Of a stretch of DNA of 5,124 nt, positions 4,092 to 5,124 are shown piece after piece. This stretch comes from Gammaproteobacteria bacterium (lineage in GTDB: Bacteria; Pseudomonadota; Gammaproteobacteria; Thiohalorhabdales; Thiohalorhabdaceae): NCBI GenBank assembly GCA_018609925.1, contig JAHEOG010000168.1:1-5124 (forward strand), read 5' to 3'. Each line of letters opens with the position of its first letter. The stretch's first letter is position 1. A program made the position numbers and the translations under genes. The notes beneath the pieces are model-generated. The model saw only the letters and a program-made list of their open reading frames with translations, ran no database searches and had not been told where the DNA came from.

Positions 4092-5124
4092 CTAGCCGGT
4101 CTCGGGCTCCCGAGGACCGGTACGCCGCGCCGCCAGGGTGGTCAGCAGGGTTCGGGCCACTTCCCGCTTGGTGCCGAAGGGCAGGTCGGTCTCGGCATCG
4201 GGGCCGATAAGGGTGAGCCGGTTGGTGTCGACCTCGGATCCGGACGTGGCATCGGTGAGGTCGTTCACCGCGATCCAGTCGGCCCCCTTGGCCTCGCGCT
4301 TGGCGCGCGCGTTGGCGACGGCGTCCTCCGTCTCGGCGGCGAAGGCGAGCACCATGGGTCGCGGCTCCAGGGTCGCCACCTCGGCCACCAGGTCCGGATT
4401 GGGGACCAGCTCCAGGGAGTAGCCTGCCTTGCCCTTGCGCTTGGCGGTGCCTTTCCGAGCGGGTCGGTGATCGCTCACCGCCGCCGCGGCCGCGAACAGG
4501 TCCGCCGTCCCCGCCCGAGGGCGCACCGCCTCGGCCATCTCCTCGGCGGACTCGACACGGATCGTTGTCACCCCTTCCGGATCGGCCAGCGCAGTGGGCC
4601 CGGTTACCAGGGTCACTTCGGCGCCCAGCTCAGCGGCCGCCTCCGCGAGGGCGAAGCCCATGCGCCCGCTGGAGCGACTGCTAACGAAGCGCACCGGGTC
4701 GATGGCCTCCCGCGTGGGCCCGGCGGTCACCAGGACCCTGGCCCCGGCCCAGGGCTTGGGTGCCAGGTGGCGGCGCACCGCCTCGACGATCGCCTCGGGC
4801 TCGGCCAGGCGGCCCGGTCCCTCCTCGCCGCAGGCCTGATCGCCTTCGCCCGGACCAATGACGGTGACCCCGTCGTCGGCGACCTGACGTACGTTGCGCC
4901 GGGTGGCCGGGTGGGCCCACATCCGGTGGTTCATAGCGGGCGCGGTCAGGGTCGGGGCCTCGGTGGCGAGGTAGATCGCGCCCAAGAGATCGTCCGCCCG
5001 ACCCTGGACCAACCTCGCCAGGGTGTCCGCCGAAGCCGGGGCGATCAAAAGGCGGTCCGCCCAGCGCGCCAGGGCGATGTGGTCCATGGCCGATTCCTCC
5101 TCCGGATCGAGGAGGGTCGTGCGC
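4092..5124 (-). CDS. coaBC: Bifunctional CoaBC (phosphopantothenoylcysteine decarboxylase / synthetase), 5' partial
   Basis: CoaBC makes 4'-phosphopantetheine for coenzyme A: the C-terminal CoaB domain joins cysteine to phosphopantothenate using CTP, and the N-terminal flavin-dependent CoaC domain decarboxylates the product. The frame is open to the right edge and ends at TAG 4094-4092, giving 343 residues. The upstream part reads TLLDPEEESAMDHIALARWAD, matching the family around the CoaC active-site His, so the Met at 5087 is internal. CoaC features are that His, the APAMNHRMW substrate motif with its Asn, and the QACGEEGPGR lid with its Cys. CoaB features are VTAGPTREAIDPVRF, SSGRMGFALAEAAAELGAEV, AAAAVSDHRPA, the Lys-rich AKRKGKAG (equivalent of KIKK), VPNPDLV and LAFAAET. 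One oddity: the Asn usually in the I-S-N-x-S-S-G stretch is Ser here (codon 4679-4677). About 60-70 N-terminal residues are missing beyond the window. dut follows after 40 bases. Confidence 0.94.
   Translation of the reverse strand, partial: RTTLLDPEEESAMDHIALARWADRLLIAPASADTLARLVQGRADDLLGAIYLATEAPTLTAPAMNHRMWAHPATRRNVRQVADDGVTVIGPGEGDQACGEEGPGRLAEPEAIVEAVRRHLAPKPWAGARVLVTAGPTREAIDPVRFVSSRSSGRMGFALAEAAAELGAEVTLVTGPTALADPEGVTTIRVESAEEMAEAVRPRAGTADLFAAAAAVSDHRPARKGTAKRKGKAGYSLELVPNPDLVAEVATLEPRPMVLAFAAETEDAVANARAKREAKGADWIAVNDLTDATSGSEVDTNRLTLIGPDAETDLPFGTKREVARTLLTTLAARRTGPREPETG

Noticed and set aside
4092..5087. Met at 5087 with a GGAGGAGG-like sequence upstream, as a possible coaBC start
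   Set aside because: The frame stays open to the window edge and the upstream residues TLLDPEEESA match CoaC just before the active-site His, so this Met is internal; the purine run simply encodes the Glu residues.

Overview
The window is GC-rich chromosomal DNA from a proteobacterium, most likely a gammaproteobacterium. The gene set rnfA, apbC/mrp, dcd, dut and coaBC recalls neighbourhoods in Pseudomonas-like and purple-sulfur-type gammaproteobacteria, where dcd-apbC-metG-rnf and coaBC-dut are common runs. The genus cannot be fixed from sequence alone. Every coding region is a recognisable housekeeping family. I see no CRISPR array, phage module, toxin-antitoxin pair, tRNA or rRNA.

Layout from left to right: (1) a SAM hydrolase/DUF62 family gene on +, missing only its first few residues at the window edge (1-693); (2) convergent to it, rnfA/rsxA on - (721-1372), whose conserved protein sequence is spread over three frames by two one-base deletions; (3) a divergent intergenic region with an AT-rich dyad (1373-1563); (4) apbC/mrp on + (1564-2655), an intact P-loop Fe-S carrier; (5) a hairpin-rich spacer (2656-2797); (6) dcd on + (2798-3367), dCTP deaminase; (7) a 216-base convergent spacer holding a degenerate second copy of the last 17 codons of dcd plus several inverted repeats; (8) dut on - (3584-4051), dUTPase; (9) coaBC/dfp on -, running off the right edge (4092-5124).

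Functionally, dcd and dut catalyse consecutive steps (dCTP to dUTP to dUMP) that feed thymidylate synthesis, and here they lie tail to tail. coaBC and dut appear co-transcribed, as in many gammaproteobacteria. ApbC/Mrp delivers Fe-S clusters and RnfA belongs to an Fe-S-rich membrane electron-transfer complex; the two genes are divergent neighbours. The other rnf genes are not in this window.

The points most worth a second look are the doubly frameshifted rnfA, the duplicated 3' end of dcd (att-like direct repeats around 136 bases), and a Ser in CoaB where the family normally has a conserved Asn. Nothing here amounts to a clear undescribed system.
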